NCBI GenBank assembly: GCA_947034895.1
Contig: OX344762.1
Span: forward strand, 46,603,087-46,667,086
From: Rhytidiadelphus loreus
Lineage: Eukaryota; Streptophyta; Bryopsida; Hypnales; Hylocomiaceae
Length of the DNA stretch: 64,000 nt
Direction of reading: 5' to 3'
Part shown: piece after piece, positions 20,001 to 32,400 of the stretch
How the letters are laid out: each line of letters starts with the position of its first letter
Numbering within the stretch: the first letter of the stretch is position 1
The notes under the pieces: generated by a model
Databases searched by the model: none
Told to the model about the DNA's origin: nothing
The model's input: only the letters and a program-made list of their open reading frames with translations
Position numbers and translations under genes: made by a program

Positions 20001-23000
20001 TATCAGGGCTTTTTCTTGGGCGAGATTGCTGATTGCACTGACAGGAAGAAAATAATTTGGGTAAAATATGGCAACAAACCGTCAGTGAAGTTTTTTATAT
20101 ACCAGAAGACTTCCAATTAGGAAAAAAATCTTGGATGTAATGGCAAGATTATGGATGAAAAAAAAATTATTTTTGGATATGTGATATGTACTAATGTGAA
20201 TTATGTTCTATCTGCTATCATTACAGAAAATTTCAGGTCTCCTGAGGGCTGCTCCGAAGTGACCAAACAAGCTATTGTTTTCAAAGTAGTCCCTGGCCAG
20301 AATCTAGCTGCAGATGAAAGTCACCTTGGGTGAAGATCACCGGAGTAGTCAGCCCAAACGACTAAAAAAATATTTATTTATTTAAATTTAGTTTTTTAGT
20401 TTTAGTTTTTGCAACTAATTTTTTTTTTTTGGAAAAATAAAAATAAAAATGTAAAACTAGATTCATGTGCCATTGGCAACATTGAAAACTACAGGTTTGA
20501 GGTGGGCGATTTTAGGGGGAAAATTTTTTTTTGCCAAAAGAAAGAAGATGGGAAGGTAGTTCAGCTGCTATTGGAGCAGCCTTCCGGAGGCCTTATTTTC
20601 TCTCTAATGATGGATGAATGTTGAAATTTGGACTTTCAATCTATTTTACAAATCACATATAAAGTTTGACCTCAGAAGAGATATAATTATGTGACTTAAT
20701 GGTTTTCAAAGTGAATAACTAGTGGGACAACCTTTAGAATTAATAGTACTTCAAAGCAAATTTTAGGTTGACAATGATTTTATTGGTTTCAACCTTAACT
20801 TATAAAATGAAGTAAAAGTAGTCCAAGTTTTTTTAATCCATTTTTTCTAGTTCAAAATTATCTAGAAATTTAAGTTTCGGCATCAATTTGGAGTTGATTG
20901 GGTATGAGACCAAAAAACACCAAGAATGTTTCTATATTTGTTGTTACGAACCAAACTTTTGAAGTTCTAAATGTATTTGGTAAGTCTTGTCCTTTCAATT
21001 GTTTTCAACTTAAGATACTCTTTTGGAGGCAATTTTGATGTTTTTTTAATGATCTTTGAAGTAGGAACTCTTCAATTTTTGGAGCTTTCCCTAATTTATG
21101 TTAGTAGTGATGTTAATTTAATTTTGAAATTGAATGATCAAAATGGTCATTTATCTAAGTAATTCCTACATTCATTAAAAAATCTTTATCAAATCATTTA
21201 TACTTTCATTTCTACCAAGAAGATCAAGATTATAGGACAAAAAAGTATACTTCTCATACAACTTTCAAAGTTGGATAAACTTAGTACCAACTTCCAAGCT
21301 CCAAATCTCTTAATCTCTTATTCATGATGGGCCTTTAAAATTTGAATTCAAAAATAGAGTTTGTCTTAGATGATAGAATGTATCCCATTGATTACTAAAT
21401 ACATTTTTGCAAATGAAGTTAATGAAAACAAATAAACTATAATGATTTGATTTTGACTAAGAAATGTATTTCTAGTCATTTTAAAGGTATTATAATATCC
21501 TTGATGGAATGAAGAATATGGAGCTTTGTTAACAACCAAAAATATCATATTATTTGAAGGATTTTTATAGTTTGTGTGATTTTTACAAAATAAATTATTT
21601 TTAAAAGACATTCAAAATAATTTTGGATATATATTACTATTTTTAAAAGGTGTATTTTAATATTAAAAACTAATGAAGTTTGACCAAACAAGAACATGGA
21701 ATGCTTTTTAGCCCCTAATTTTCCATGTAGCTTTTGACAATGCAAAGTCTTTTCCTCCTTGGTAAACAACCATAAAATTAATTCTATGTACCAAACTCAC
21801 TTGTGAAAGTCCCTTCTATAAAGGAACTAGAACTCACGTTCACACATGCAACTACACCAAAATCACATACAGATCAAAATAACTAATGCTTTACTAAAAT
21901 CTCACAAACTATACATCCTAATTATTGAGACATGTAGAACTTGTTTTTATTGTCATTTAGGGTAGTTGCACAAAACACTTCACATTTTTTGTTCAAAACT
22001 GTGTTTTTTGGCCATAGGACTGGCAGTACTATGCAATACTATTAATACTACGTTTTAGAAGCTCCCCGACAAATTTGCATCGTTGATTGGAGGCACCTGC
22101 AGATCTACACCATTGATTTAATACTATGTTGTACTTTGCAATACTACGGACTACTACGAAGTACTGTAAAAGCCACTAAGAGCAGAAAATAGTAGAAAAG
22201 GGGTCTGTAGAGATTTTCATTTTTAGTAATTCAAAAAAAATTCAAAAAAAATTCATAAAATAAGCCTTTTTTTTAGAGAAGACTGCACTTGCATTGCACC
22301 CAAAAATTCATGAAGGAAATTTTTTCCCTCTTCATAGCTTTCACGATGTGTGCAATTGACATGATGCTATTTTCATAAAAACTCATTGTCAGCCCTTTTA
22401 GTGTTAGTAGACCTTCAACATGTCTAATTTGTGGCTTCAAATTTGCATTTTTGGGTCAAAATAGGACTAAACCCCTCCAAAATGGCCAAGGTTGACACCC
22501 AATTGGGGGAAGGTTAAAAATAGTAAACTAATTTTTAAGAAAATTTAAAAATTAATCAAGGTCTGTAACTTTAGCATCTACCTTCATTCCAAATTTCATG
22601 CCAAATGGACAAACAATGCAAAAGTTATGAGCAAAAAGGCAATTTTTAAGGACAAGGGGACAAGAAATAGGACAACTGTTTCTTGCAATCACCCTTTACT
22701 ACTTTCTCCTCAAAAACACAAGCCAACCCATTTCATAAAATGGGGTGGTTGGGGTACAAAATATTAAAATAAAAACATTAAACAACAATCATGACTTATC
22801 ATAGTTGATTGTATATCTATCTATACATAGACATGGATATAAATATGGATACAGTTGTTGCAAATTATCTCATATCTTTTGTTACCAATCTAAGTTGATA
22901 CTAATATTTGAATTCTGGATTTTGAAAAAGAAATTTTAAAAATGGAGTAAGGTACCTAGCTTCAATTTTTTTTAATTTTTGCTTTGACACATTAACCCCT

Positions 23001-23700
23001 AAATGCCCAAGGCACCAAAATCTGGTGTTTGCAAAATTTTGAAGTTAAATAAAACCTAACCAAGTAGTTATTTTTAGTATATATTTTTGGAAAGTTCTTT
23101 TGGAAGTCTAGTTTTAGCATCAAAAAATATGATCTTGAAAATAAATGATAGTGATCTTTTTATTCAAGATTTTGTGCAAGGGTACCCATTGCAATCTTGA
23201 CTTCCCATAGTGTTGAGAGCTCTTGGAAATGAGTCTCAAATACACTAGATCTTGGAGAAAAAATCACATTCAAAATTCATTTAAATTTTTTTTAAAGTAG
23301 ATTTTGAGAAACCATAAATTGATTGAGGTTATACATGTTACAATAGGCCCTTTTTCCTCATATTTTTTTAACACCCTCATGGTCAAACATTATAATCTTT
23401 CACTTCATAAGTGATATTGTTGTGTTTTCTTCTCCTATGAGATCTTTAACATGTCTAGTTTGAATTTGTATGGTTACAATTCAAAAAGAATTGATACAAC
23501 TTATCAAAATGTTGGCGTTTTGTTCAATTTAGAGCAAATTCCAAGAAGCTCAAATTGCATTCTTCTGCAGCAAATTGTACATATGAATACTTTATTGGCT
23601 ATTCAACAGTGCTACAGTCTACAAGCTTCACTAAAGTGTTGAGAAATTTCCGAGAGGTATGTAGATCTCTACTATCGTCAAAATCCAGCTAGTTTTGCTA
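20000..23700. other. AT-rich intergenic DNA with dispersed repeats
   Basis: There is no credible gene. Short frames at 19917-20120 and 20409-20624 have no domain. The tract contains one copy of a dispersed repeat (22925-23345). Confidence 0.55.
22925..23345. repeat. Dispersed repeat, copy A
   Basis: This sequence is similar, in the same orientation, to 62375-62765. Shared landmarks in order are TTAACCCCTAAATGCC versus TTGACCCCTAAATGCA, AAATAAAACCTAACCAA, GTGCAAGGGT, TTGTTGAGAGCT or GTGTTGAGAGCT, and CACTAGATCTTGGAGAAAAA. No coding frame survives. Confidence 0.75.
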
Positions 23701-23731
23701 AGATTTATTGTACAAAAGAGGCAGACAGTCA

Positions 23732-26582
23732 CTATTTTTGCCAGTCCATGTGACCAGAAAATGCCGTCTCATCCTCAATATTAAAAGATTCGCTTACAAT
23801 CTTGTGGCAGATCTCTTGGAGCTGATGCACAACCACAGTCATTGAGGGTCTCTCAGTGCTCTTCCTACAAGCACACGAGAGTGAGAGCTGGATAAGCTTC
23901 TGGAACTCATCTCTGTCATAATCACCTACCAAATGGGGGTCTGCCAAATCCTCCAGCTGCTTCAAGCTCCAAGCTTCTAGAACCTGATGCACTATGGGTG
24001 TTAATCGTGTGAATAACAAAGTGGATGAGAGAAAACTTAGAAACTTGTGAAGAAAACTAAGAAAGTTTGTCTTTTCTAAATTTCCCTTCAAAAAAAATGT
24101 GCCCTTCTCACCTTATCTGTAAGACAATATTGGTGTTGCCCAGTGAGAATTTCCATCACGACGATGCCAAATGCGTACACATCACTTTTCTCTGTGAGCA
24201 ATCCGGACTCATGGTATCTGCATGTTCGTCATGTATGGGGAAAGTTAAGGTGAATTCACATCAGAGCTCTAAGTTTTACGTATCGATCTTAATATCACAC
24301 TCAGACAGAAAGAAAAATTCAGGTACTGGTGTCGAAACGCACTCTGGATCAAGGTAGCCTGGAGTTCCTTTCACAAGTGTAGTTACGTGACTGGCAGATT
24401 CCTGATCGAATGCTCGCACTTTTGACAGCCCAAAGTCAGCTACTTTCGCAACCAAATTCTTGGTCAGGAGGATGTTGTTGCTTTTTATGTCTCGGTGGAT
24501 TATTGCCGGTGAACACTTGTTATGCAGATATTCAATAGCTAGACAAACAACAGGCAACCAATTGAAGGATCACAATTAGATTTTATGTCAGGATCAAGAA
24601 CTAATATAAGCAAAAGAAATTCTTAGAAAAGAAACATACCTTCTGCAATTTGAATAATGATGGTTGTTCTCTCTTTCCATTTCAGTGGATCTCTTGCAGC
24701 AACATTCCCTACAGAAGATGCCCGCATGGTCGATATGAAGCATTCGGATGCACAGGAGGACTCGACTAACCTAGTCTATTTATAATATTTTCTTCAGAAT
24801 ATAGTGAAAGTAGATGTAAAGGTTTCATTGTAAAGAATGTAAACCTTGAAGTCTTCTTCGGAGATCTCCCCCACCTATGTGCTCATAGACTAACATGTAG
24901 CGATGTTTCCGTGCAAGACAGTAACCAACAAGCGAAACAAGATACTTGTGGTGCACAATTGTAAGCAGCTCAACCTGTAGCAACCTGTAACAATTGTAGA
25001 CTTAGAGATTATAGTTATTATCTGCTTCGGGCATCTTAATCTAAAACAATACCGTCAGTAAAATGGAGTAACGAAATCAAACACATGTATTTGATCATGG
25101 CGACATTAAGTTTGAGAGCACTTGGGTTCACAAATTCAATCACATGCAGGCATGTCCAAGGTGATCAAAAATCCACCTCGTTGTAAAACTCCTGCTTGGT
25201 CTGCTGAGATTTCGCTGACAAAACCTTCACTGCAATCTCTTGCCCACACGCCAACTTGCCGTAAAACACATCACCGAAACCGCCATGTCCAATCTTCGTT
25301 TCGAAGTTCCCAGTTGCCAGTTTGATTGTCGCCGGTGTCAGTGTTGGGCACTTTCGTTTGTTGCTTCCCAATCGTCGCTGCAGCTCTCTCTCAGCTTCAT
25401 CAATCCCTGCACCTGTCACGAACGAACCTTCAAGCCGATCATCCCCGTGGCCTTCAAACTTAGATTAAAGCACAAGATGAAATGAACCTTCACCAAAAGG
25501 TTCCAAAGAGATCCACGTACTCGCAGAGAAGTAGTAAACCAGACAAACTGCGGCCATGGTCAGAAGAAAAACGGTTGCGCCGACACCGATCAATAACCCT
25601 GTAAGTCTAGGAAATTCTTTCCTCCCGGATTGATCTGCATCCGTGCTCTCCGGAAAATTAGCACTATTCCAAAGGATGTTAGCTGGATCCAACAAGTCCC
25701 GGACTATCACATCGCCTTTCACATGATCCACGACCAGGGCCCAGTTCACGGCAACATCTCCAGTGACGTTGCTTGCCCAAACAAAAGTATCGCTCCCAAT
25801 AGTGGAAATTCGAAGATTCCCATCCGGCTGCAATGAGAGCCGACATTGATGACCCGGCCCAAAGCTCATCGTCTTGGTTTCCCACAAGGTCCTAGAACTT
25901 CCATTTTGCAGAAGCTCCAACGATTGCAAGTTGCAGTCATACGCTAAGGTTAGGTTAAAATTTCCTGTCAACGACTTTACAGAGCATCCCTCGTCTAAAT
26001 AATACCCCACCGGCATGTAGGGTAACCCATCCAGAGCAGAAGATGGTGCCCAAGCAAGAGTAGATGAGATGTTGAGATTGCCAAGTTCTAGGGCCGAGTC
26101 TGTTATCAGTGATGCGCTCAAGGAGGCCATCGGTGCAGCGTTTACGAAGTCGAAGATTATGAGGCTGCCATTGCTACTGAGGACTAAGGAGTAGTAATTA
26201 TCTAAAGTTGAAAAGGTCCTTGATTCCCAAAGAGGAGTTGAATTGCTTACGCTTTTAGTGGTGTTGTAGATTGCCAGATTTAAGCCAGACTGCAACCTGA
26301 GATTGCATGCCTCCGCTCTCCCTGATGTGTTGCTGCTCAGAATTGCCTTGGTGTCTTCATAGAGAACCAAATCGCAGTCAGCCTAGCCTTCATGAGTAGG
26401 TAGTAGTCGGAGGCATGGAGATAATGGTTTCCTGGAAGGGTGAAACCATTGTCGCTGACCAGTACGTTCACTACTGCTTGCCCTTTCTGCACCGAACACG
26501 ATGTGATGGATGTGACCACTAGCACCAGGAGAGGAGAAAACGGCGGCCAGAATTTGCGGTAACAATGGAAACTCTGAACCAT
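23732..26582 (-). pseudogene. Bulb-type (comitin-like) lectin receptor-like kinase, frameshifted in exon 1
   Basis: The model is a single-pass plasma-membrane receptor kinase. Exons, in order of transcription, are 26582-25488, 25427-25177, 24974-24845, 24708-24640, 24538-24343, 24217-24112 and 23983-23732. Exon 1 encodes a signal peptide (ATG at 26582), bulb-lectin repeats (DYYLLMKA, ADCDLVLYEDTK, CRLSLQPDGNLRI) and a transmembrane helix at about 328-350. Later exons encode the kinase: GHGGFG loop (410-415), Lys431 in [14 protein letters not shown] (Asp530), DFG (548-550), [16 protein letters not shown] and the ERPSMTVV end. A perfect 5-bp duplication (AGCCT twice, 26380-26389 on the plus strand) breaks the frame between YLLMKA and DCDLVLY. 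Without those 5 bases the exons total 2094 bases, exactly 698 codons. All kinase motifs remain intact, so the break is recent, an assembly error or polymorphic. The ligand is unknown. Confidence 0.85.
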
Positions 26583-27734
26583 AGCTGCATCCGCTAGCCC
26601 TGCGGAACTCACAAACAATCCAGCACACGAGCAGGGGAGATCCAGCGCAATCAACCTTAGCAAATTTAACGTTTCAGCCTTCTGCAAATATTAAGCTAGA
26701 CGTCACTCAGTTGATTGAAGTTCAACGAAGAAAGAATCCGGAGCTGGAATCTGATGAACTCTGAACTTACAATATCGCAAACCTTAGGTATCTTCCTAAC
26801 TTCTATGATTCCACTTTCACGTCCCTCCAGAACATTGCGTGCACGACCTGCACGATTACCGAATGATTTCGCGCCTAATAATTTCAGTAAGCTTCACCGG
26901 GGGAGAGACCAGATCAAACCACAGAGTATCACTTCACTGAGCATTTCAATAAATCTCACATGATATTACAGGACAGTGAGACCCAAGTCGGTTCCGAGTC
27001 TCGCAGTATACAGGAACCCAAAACAAGCTTCAAATGAAGCATCCTCTTGTGAGTGTTTCTCAAGATAATGCCCTCCGAAGTTCCAGGAACTGCAAGGAAC
27101 CCATTTTACCGGTTCCTGTCAGGCGTTCAATTGTGGAGACACCTTCATATTCAATTGTGAAGATTTTCCAGGAATCAAACTTTGAACTCGAGTTTCGGCC
27201 GTCCTCTACAAGGTGGAATACCAAGGATGATAGACAATCCCTGGGGTGTGGCCGGTCCAGAGAGCTGTCTTACTTGACCTCACCAGCAGTATCCACCACA
27301 AAAGTACAGAACGGAGCACGGAATGACGTCAGCTATGAATATTAAACTGAGTCAGACCACATACTGGGAGAATCTTCAGTTCGTCGAGAAGAGCTTTCTT
27401 CAGTACCTAGGAGTTGAAGTTGACCAACTCTGTAGATTAATCATATGTAGTATCGAACAAATTTCCATATTCTGTACGCCGGTCACACGCTTGCGAAGTT
27501 GCTGAATGCCGACAGCACACTGTGTTCAAGTTTTGGTGAATAAGAAACAATAATGATGTTTCTCAGGTAGTTTCATCCCAGTGTAGACTGTAGATGCATT
27601 CATGCTCGTCTAAGCCCCAAAAGTCATTAGACTGCCAGTACTTACGTGACCCTGAACTGCGCCGATCTTCCATTGGGCTATAATAGGCATTATTGTGCAC
27701 TGATAAAATAACACTAATCCATTACAGACACTAC
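26583..27734. other. Upstream region of the lectin kinase, no recognised gene
   Basis: Composition is moderately balanced and probably includes the kinase promoter and 5' UTR. The plus-strand frame at 27034-27345 has no recognisable domain. No TATA element could be assigned with confidence. Confidence 0.4.
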
Positions 27735-27925
27735 AAGAGAAAGGGGTGTTTTAAGTAGTGTCCTAGACATCATGTCTTTTAAGTAATGTCTTTTAAGTAA
27801 GTTTTTAAGTAAAATTTTACTAAAAAGACAATCTTTTTAGTAAAATTTTACTTAAAAACTTACTTAAAAGACATTACTTAAAAGACATGATGTCTAGGAC
27901 ACTACTTAAAACACCCCTTTCTCTT
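27735..27925. mobile_element. Perfect hairpin MITE, 94-bp arms with 3-base loop
   Basis: Bases 27735-27828 and 27832-27925 are exact reverse complements, separated only by CAA. The left arm is preceded by CACTAC, so the left end reads CACTACAAGAGAAAGGGGTG, a CACTA-type end. The matching last bases on the right are replaced by ACCTCTA. The arm shares AAAGGGGTGTTTTAA with the terminal repeats of the large element at 55555-63985. Confidence 0.92.
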
Positions 27926-28005
27926 ACCTCTAAAGGAGTCAACAATCTCACAATTCATTCAACTGAAGAGATTCTTCGCCTCGATCGGAACAGTCTGAGA
28001 GACGT

Positions 28006-28264
28006 GAAATGGCAGGTCAGAACAGTACGGCAATCACCAGAATGTCTAGCTTAATACTGTAGAATTCTCAACTCATCCTCCAGACAGTCTAGCTGCCCAC
28101 AAGTTCACCAGTTTAGCCCGAAGTACTACGCTTTGAAATGGCAGGTCACTACAGTACGGCAGTCACTAGGATGTCCAACATAATACTGTAGCATTCTCAA
28201 CTCATCCTCCAGTCAGACAGTCTACCTGCCCACAAGATCACCAGTTTAGCCCAAAGTATTACGG
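28006..28264. repeat. 129-bp tandem duplication
   Basis: GAAATGGCAGGTCA...ACAGTACGGCA begins at 28006 and again at 28135. The copies share AATACTGTAG, ATTCTCAACTCATCCTCCAG and CACCAGTTTAGCCC, with scattered substitutions and a small indel. No coding function is apparent. Confidence 0.88.
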
Positions 28265-29471
28265 TAAAAGATTCAGGAAATAAATGCGAAACTTCATGCT
28301 TTCAAGTGAAATTTGGGCGAGATAACGATCATCAATCCAGTGCGAGAAAATTAAGAACAGGTTACGCTCTTAATATTATCATAGGACAAAACAAATGCAA
28401 CAGAAAGCGTACATTAGGAAATCGTGTAAAACAGGGTCGCTTCGCCTCCACCGTAATTGAGTTATCTGGAAGAAAATTAGTGTCGTCATTCATAACATTA
28501 GTAAACCCATCCGAAGCCACTAAAATTACAAAACAGAAACCCTAAACCTCCAAAATAAATCCTGAACTCTAAACCACATAATACACAAGAGAATGTCTCT
28601 CCAAGGCACTGTGGTCAAGGAGGAAACGCACCCGTTAAGTAAGAGACGTCACTACTTGAGGAACATTAGGACAAAATGCCTTTACAAACAGCGAAAAAGA
28701 CGGTGACGGCACCGAATTCCGAAAACTGATAATCAATAAAAGAAACAGAACAGATCAAATCTTTGATCTTCAGTGCACAAGGAGAGGTGATCAGAAACGT
28801 CGCTGGCTTCGGTGAAGCAATCCGGAGATACAAACCACCTAAAAAACAAGACAGTCCAGCTCCAATGATGTCTTCAAATCTGCCTGTTCAGTGGAGGGCC
28901 AGAAGTGTCATAAGGCACGCAACAAACTGCAATTGGCACTGCAATTCGTAAACTGGTTCTCAAAATTCTGTAACAAGTTCAATTTGTGAAGGCGAAGTGC
29001 ACGTTCATTGATTTTTTGGTAACTGTCACATCGTTCACTTCAAGGTTTTTATCTGGTTCGATCGATCAGAAAGTTTAGTAGAAAAGTTCCATTGCAGTAA
29101 GTTTCATCATTTCGCAATGTCAGGAATACCTATAGAGTAAAAGATCTGAATGATCGGTTCCTCCAGATACACTCCTTAACCGCAAAGGCAACTGGTTTCT
29201 AGCTCAGCTTACAGTAGAAGAAAAATTTAATTGCGGAGGCAATCGGTACAGCGAAACAGAGAAATATACTTTATTGAATTCTAAAAAACGCAGTAATGAC
29301 GCTAATGAGAACTGAAATACACTACATACTGCACTCATATAGCATCAAGAACTATACAGGATGATTGTCTCAAAACTTTCAAGGAAAACATTTTCCTCGT
29401 CACAAGTTTGCTATAATTCAGAAGCCCTTACACAAGTCTGCAGCATTCAACACTAGCTATGTAGACAATTC
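28265..29471. other. Intergenic sequence downstream of the DUF3754 gene
   Basis: No gene was recognised. The part nearest 29471 is presumably the 3' UTR of the minus-strand gene. Short plus-strand frames (28306-28545, 28763-28951, 29365-29568) have no domain. Confidence 0.45.
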
Positions 29472-32400
29472 TCAACTCATTTCAAATCGATGCCTACCGG
29501 CATTTCTTTTCACAACAAGCTCATCAGTGGTTTCTCCAATAGCTTCGTTGGCCTTCCTCAAAGGTTGATGAAAGTATTTTCCATTCACATCCTGAAGAGA
29601 TTAGTATCCATCGCCACCTCTTAGAAACATACTTGCAATGTGACATCAGCTGTTATCGCATTAGATTAAGCACAAGTTCTCTAAAACTTCCTTAGAAAGG
29701 AAAAAAATAAAAAAATGATTCTCGGCTCAAGTGAAAAAGTACCTAGTTTCAGAACCTTCGGGTAAATATTTGACCAGCCTAATAAATCAGAACCTAAGCA
29801 GCAGTGACTAACGTATCCACACCTAAAACAGACACTTTTTTTGAAACCAGCAATTCTGAACACAATTCGGGAAAATTTTCATATCACGATGTTCGCAAAG
29901 CAAGAGTGAATGCAATTGGTTTAAGAATTTTTAGATTTTGTATGCATATACTACAAATTTTCAAAGTTGACATAGGAGCACCTAATATTGACACTAGACT
30001 ACGCTTAATTAGACATCCTTGAAGTACAAAATGCTTCAACTCTCGTTGATTGCTTCAAATAACTCTTCAATTCCATTGGTCCATTGGTCCCTTTTGAAAA
30101 CTAATATCGAGTTTGAACAAATATGTCATATTTGGGTCAATAAACCACTGAAGAGTTCTATTCTAGCTGGTGGCAAACGGCTGGTGTTGCAAAAGGCTGA
30201 GGATACCTTACTTTTATTTGAGGAAATGTTTAAAACTGAAGACCTAAATCTTAGAGGATGGATGCGAGTAAGAAGGCGTTTGGTCAGGACCCTAGAGAAC
30301 AACAATTACCAATAATTTCATTCATGAAAAGTCAAAATCAATGGGTTTAGACAACCTACGACATGTATCTATAAAGACATAAAACGGTTTTTATATTTTA
30401 TCTAGATGTAAAGATCCAATGAAGCAAGATTGATGAGGACATCAAGTGCCAAGTGACTTACTTTAGTGATGATCTCCAGCTTTTCCAACTTCTCCAATGC
30501 ATCTTCTACATCAAAGTCACATTTCTCACCAAATTTTGAGGCCATAAGATCCTCGCACCTTTTGTCTAATTCCTGTTTCACACCCGCATTATGGACGTTA
30601 TTACTGTCAAAGCAGTAATTTAAAATTTCTGCTTGTATCGCCAGAAACTCGTAACAAAAAGGAAAGAATTGAAACTCAACGACAATTAATGGAGGGAATC
30701 AAATCCTATTAAAAATTAGAGTCGCATGTAACAATTGCCAAGATAAATACATTGCTCCAGGGAGCATGCTGACTTTATTACACACCTGCTCAGTAGCTTT
30801 GCCTTGACTCATTAAGACAAAGTAAGCCATGATTACTTCTTTCACCTGCACAAAAGATGTATTGTGGTTCTCTGCCATCGTAAGTTGCAGGCCAACGCTA
30901 AAAAGTCACTACCGTAGAATGTTTCAGCATGGATACGGACATGTACGCACCAGTGATTATACTTTCGCGAATTCGCATTGCCATTAAATGTCATACACAA
31001 ACAACGCACATATATATATGTAGAATAAACAATGCATACATATATTAGAACAGACTTTCCACGTAGTTGTTCTCTTGACGCCCAAGCAGCACATGAGTTT
31101 CAAGCAAATACACAGTAATAGATAAAAAGGACAGAAACTTAGTACAACAGTCAAACATGTCTAAGATTAATACATTACTTCGGTCCACATATATGACACC
31201 ACAGGAAAATATTCACAAGAAACAAAATAAGCATGCAAGCAAAGATGTAGTGAAGGTGACATCTAACCTCTTGTTGGATGACATCGTCACAGAGATGAAG
31301 TAGAGTTCCCCTTCCACTATCAAGTTGCTTGTCATACAAGGATTTTGTGATGAGGTTCTGATACAAAACGAGATTGGCCTGGAATCTGTGAACATAATAA
31401 CCTGAATTTAGTTAATTTGACAGGACACTTAAAGTTCAAAACCAATCGGACAATTGTGAGTCATGTGACGGGCAATGAAAGTGTCTCTGATCTTATTTGA
31501 ATATTCACTTCTTGCAACAGTACACCCATGATGCTTTCAAGTGTGTATGCGAAAATTTGCTTCAGCAGCAAAATAGAAAGAAAAAAATAGCTGCTGAATC
31601 GATGGTATAAATCAAACAATCTTTGACCATCGCTGACAAAAGGCTTTTTAAAGCTTCTGAGTTTCAACGGTTTAGGGGAATCGACAAGCAAAGGGCATCG
31701 ACGACACCAAATATTATTATTGACAGTTCTATTAACATTGGAAAAGGCGAGGTTTAAGATGTAGAAAGAACATACGTGAAATATATCTTTGCAATATAAC
31801 CAATAATGCCACCCAGGACTGCAATTAGCACCATTATATCTCCCTTTCCTGATTCCGTTGATCCAACCAAAGCAACCTGCTCAGCAATGAAACAGGTTAA
31901 TGACGGTACTTTGGTCAACATCAAAAAGAATCTGCGACACACTGCGACACACCTAGGACGACATTCAGAAAGAGGAAATTCATGCATCAATGAAACGGAA
32001 GACTTACCAGGCCTAGAACTGCTGATATAGATAATTTAACCCAGTCCATTGGTGTTAAACCTGGATTCTTCTTCTCAGGCTGAAGCACAAATAAATAAGT
32101 AAATATCTATAGAATCACTTGCACTAGTGTCTGTGTTTGAGGCTAATTTCAGCTAGATGTCTTGGACAACATCGAAGCAGGAGGATATCAACAAATAACA
32201 GTATTAATAATTCCAAAATCTGAGAGACCATGGATGAAAATGATCCAATCAATCAAATGATCTTACAAGAAGGATGTGTTATGCCTGCCTAAATATTACA
32301 TATACAAGAATATTATAAGTACACATCTTGTTTGGTGCGTTTGTATTATCAACTTACAAGAACAAGCTCCATATCTGCCAAAGGTATGTTTCGGAAATGT

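Noticed and set aside
30019..30315. 98-codon plus-strand frame
   Set aside because: It lies within the last intron of the minus-strand DUF3754 gene, has no recognisable domain and no matching splice context.
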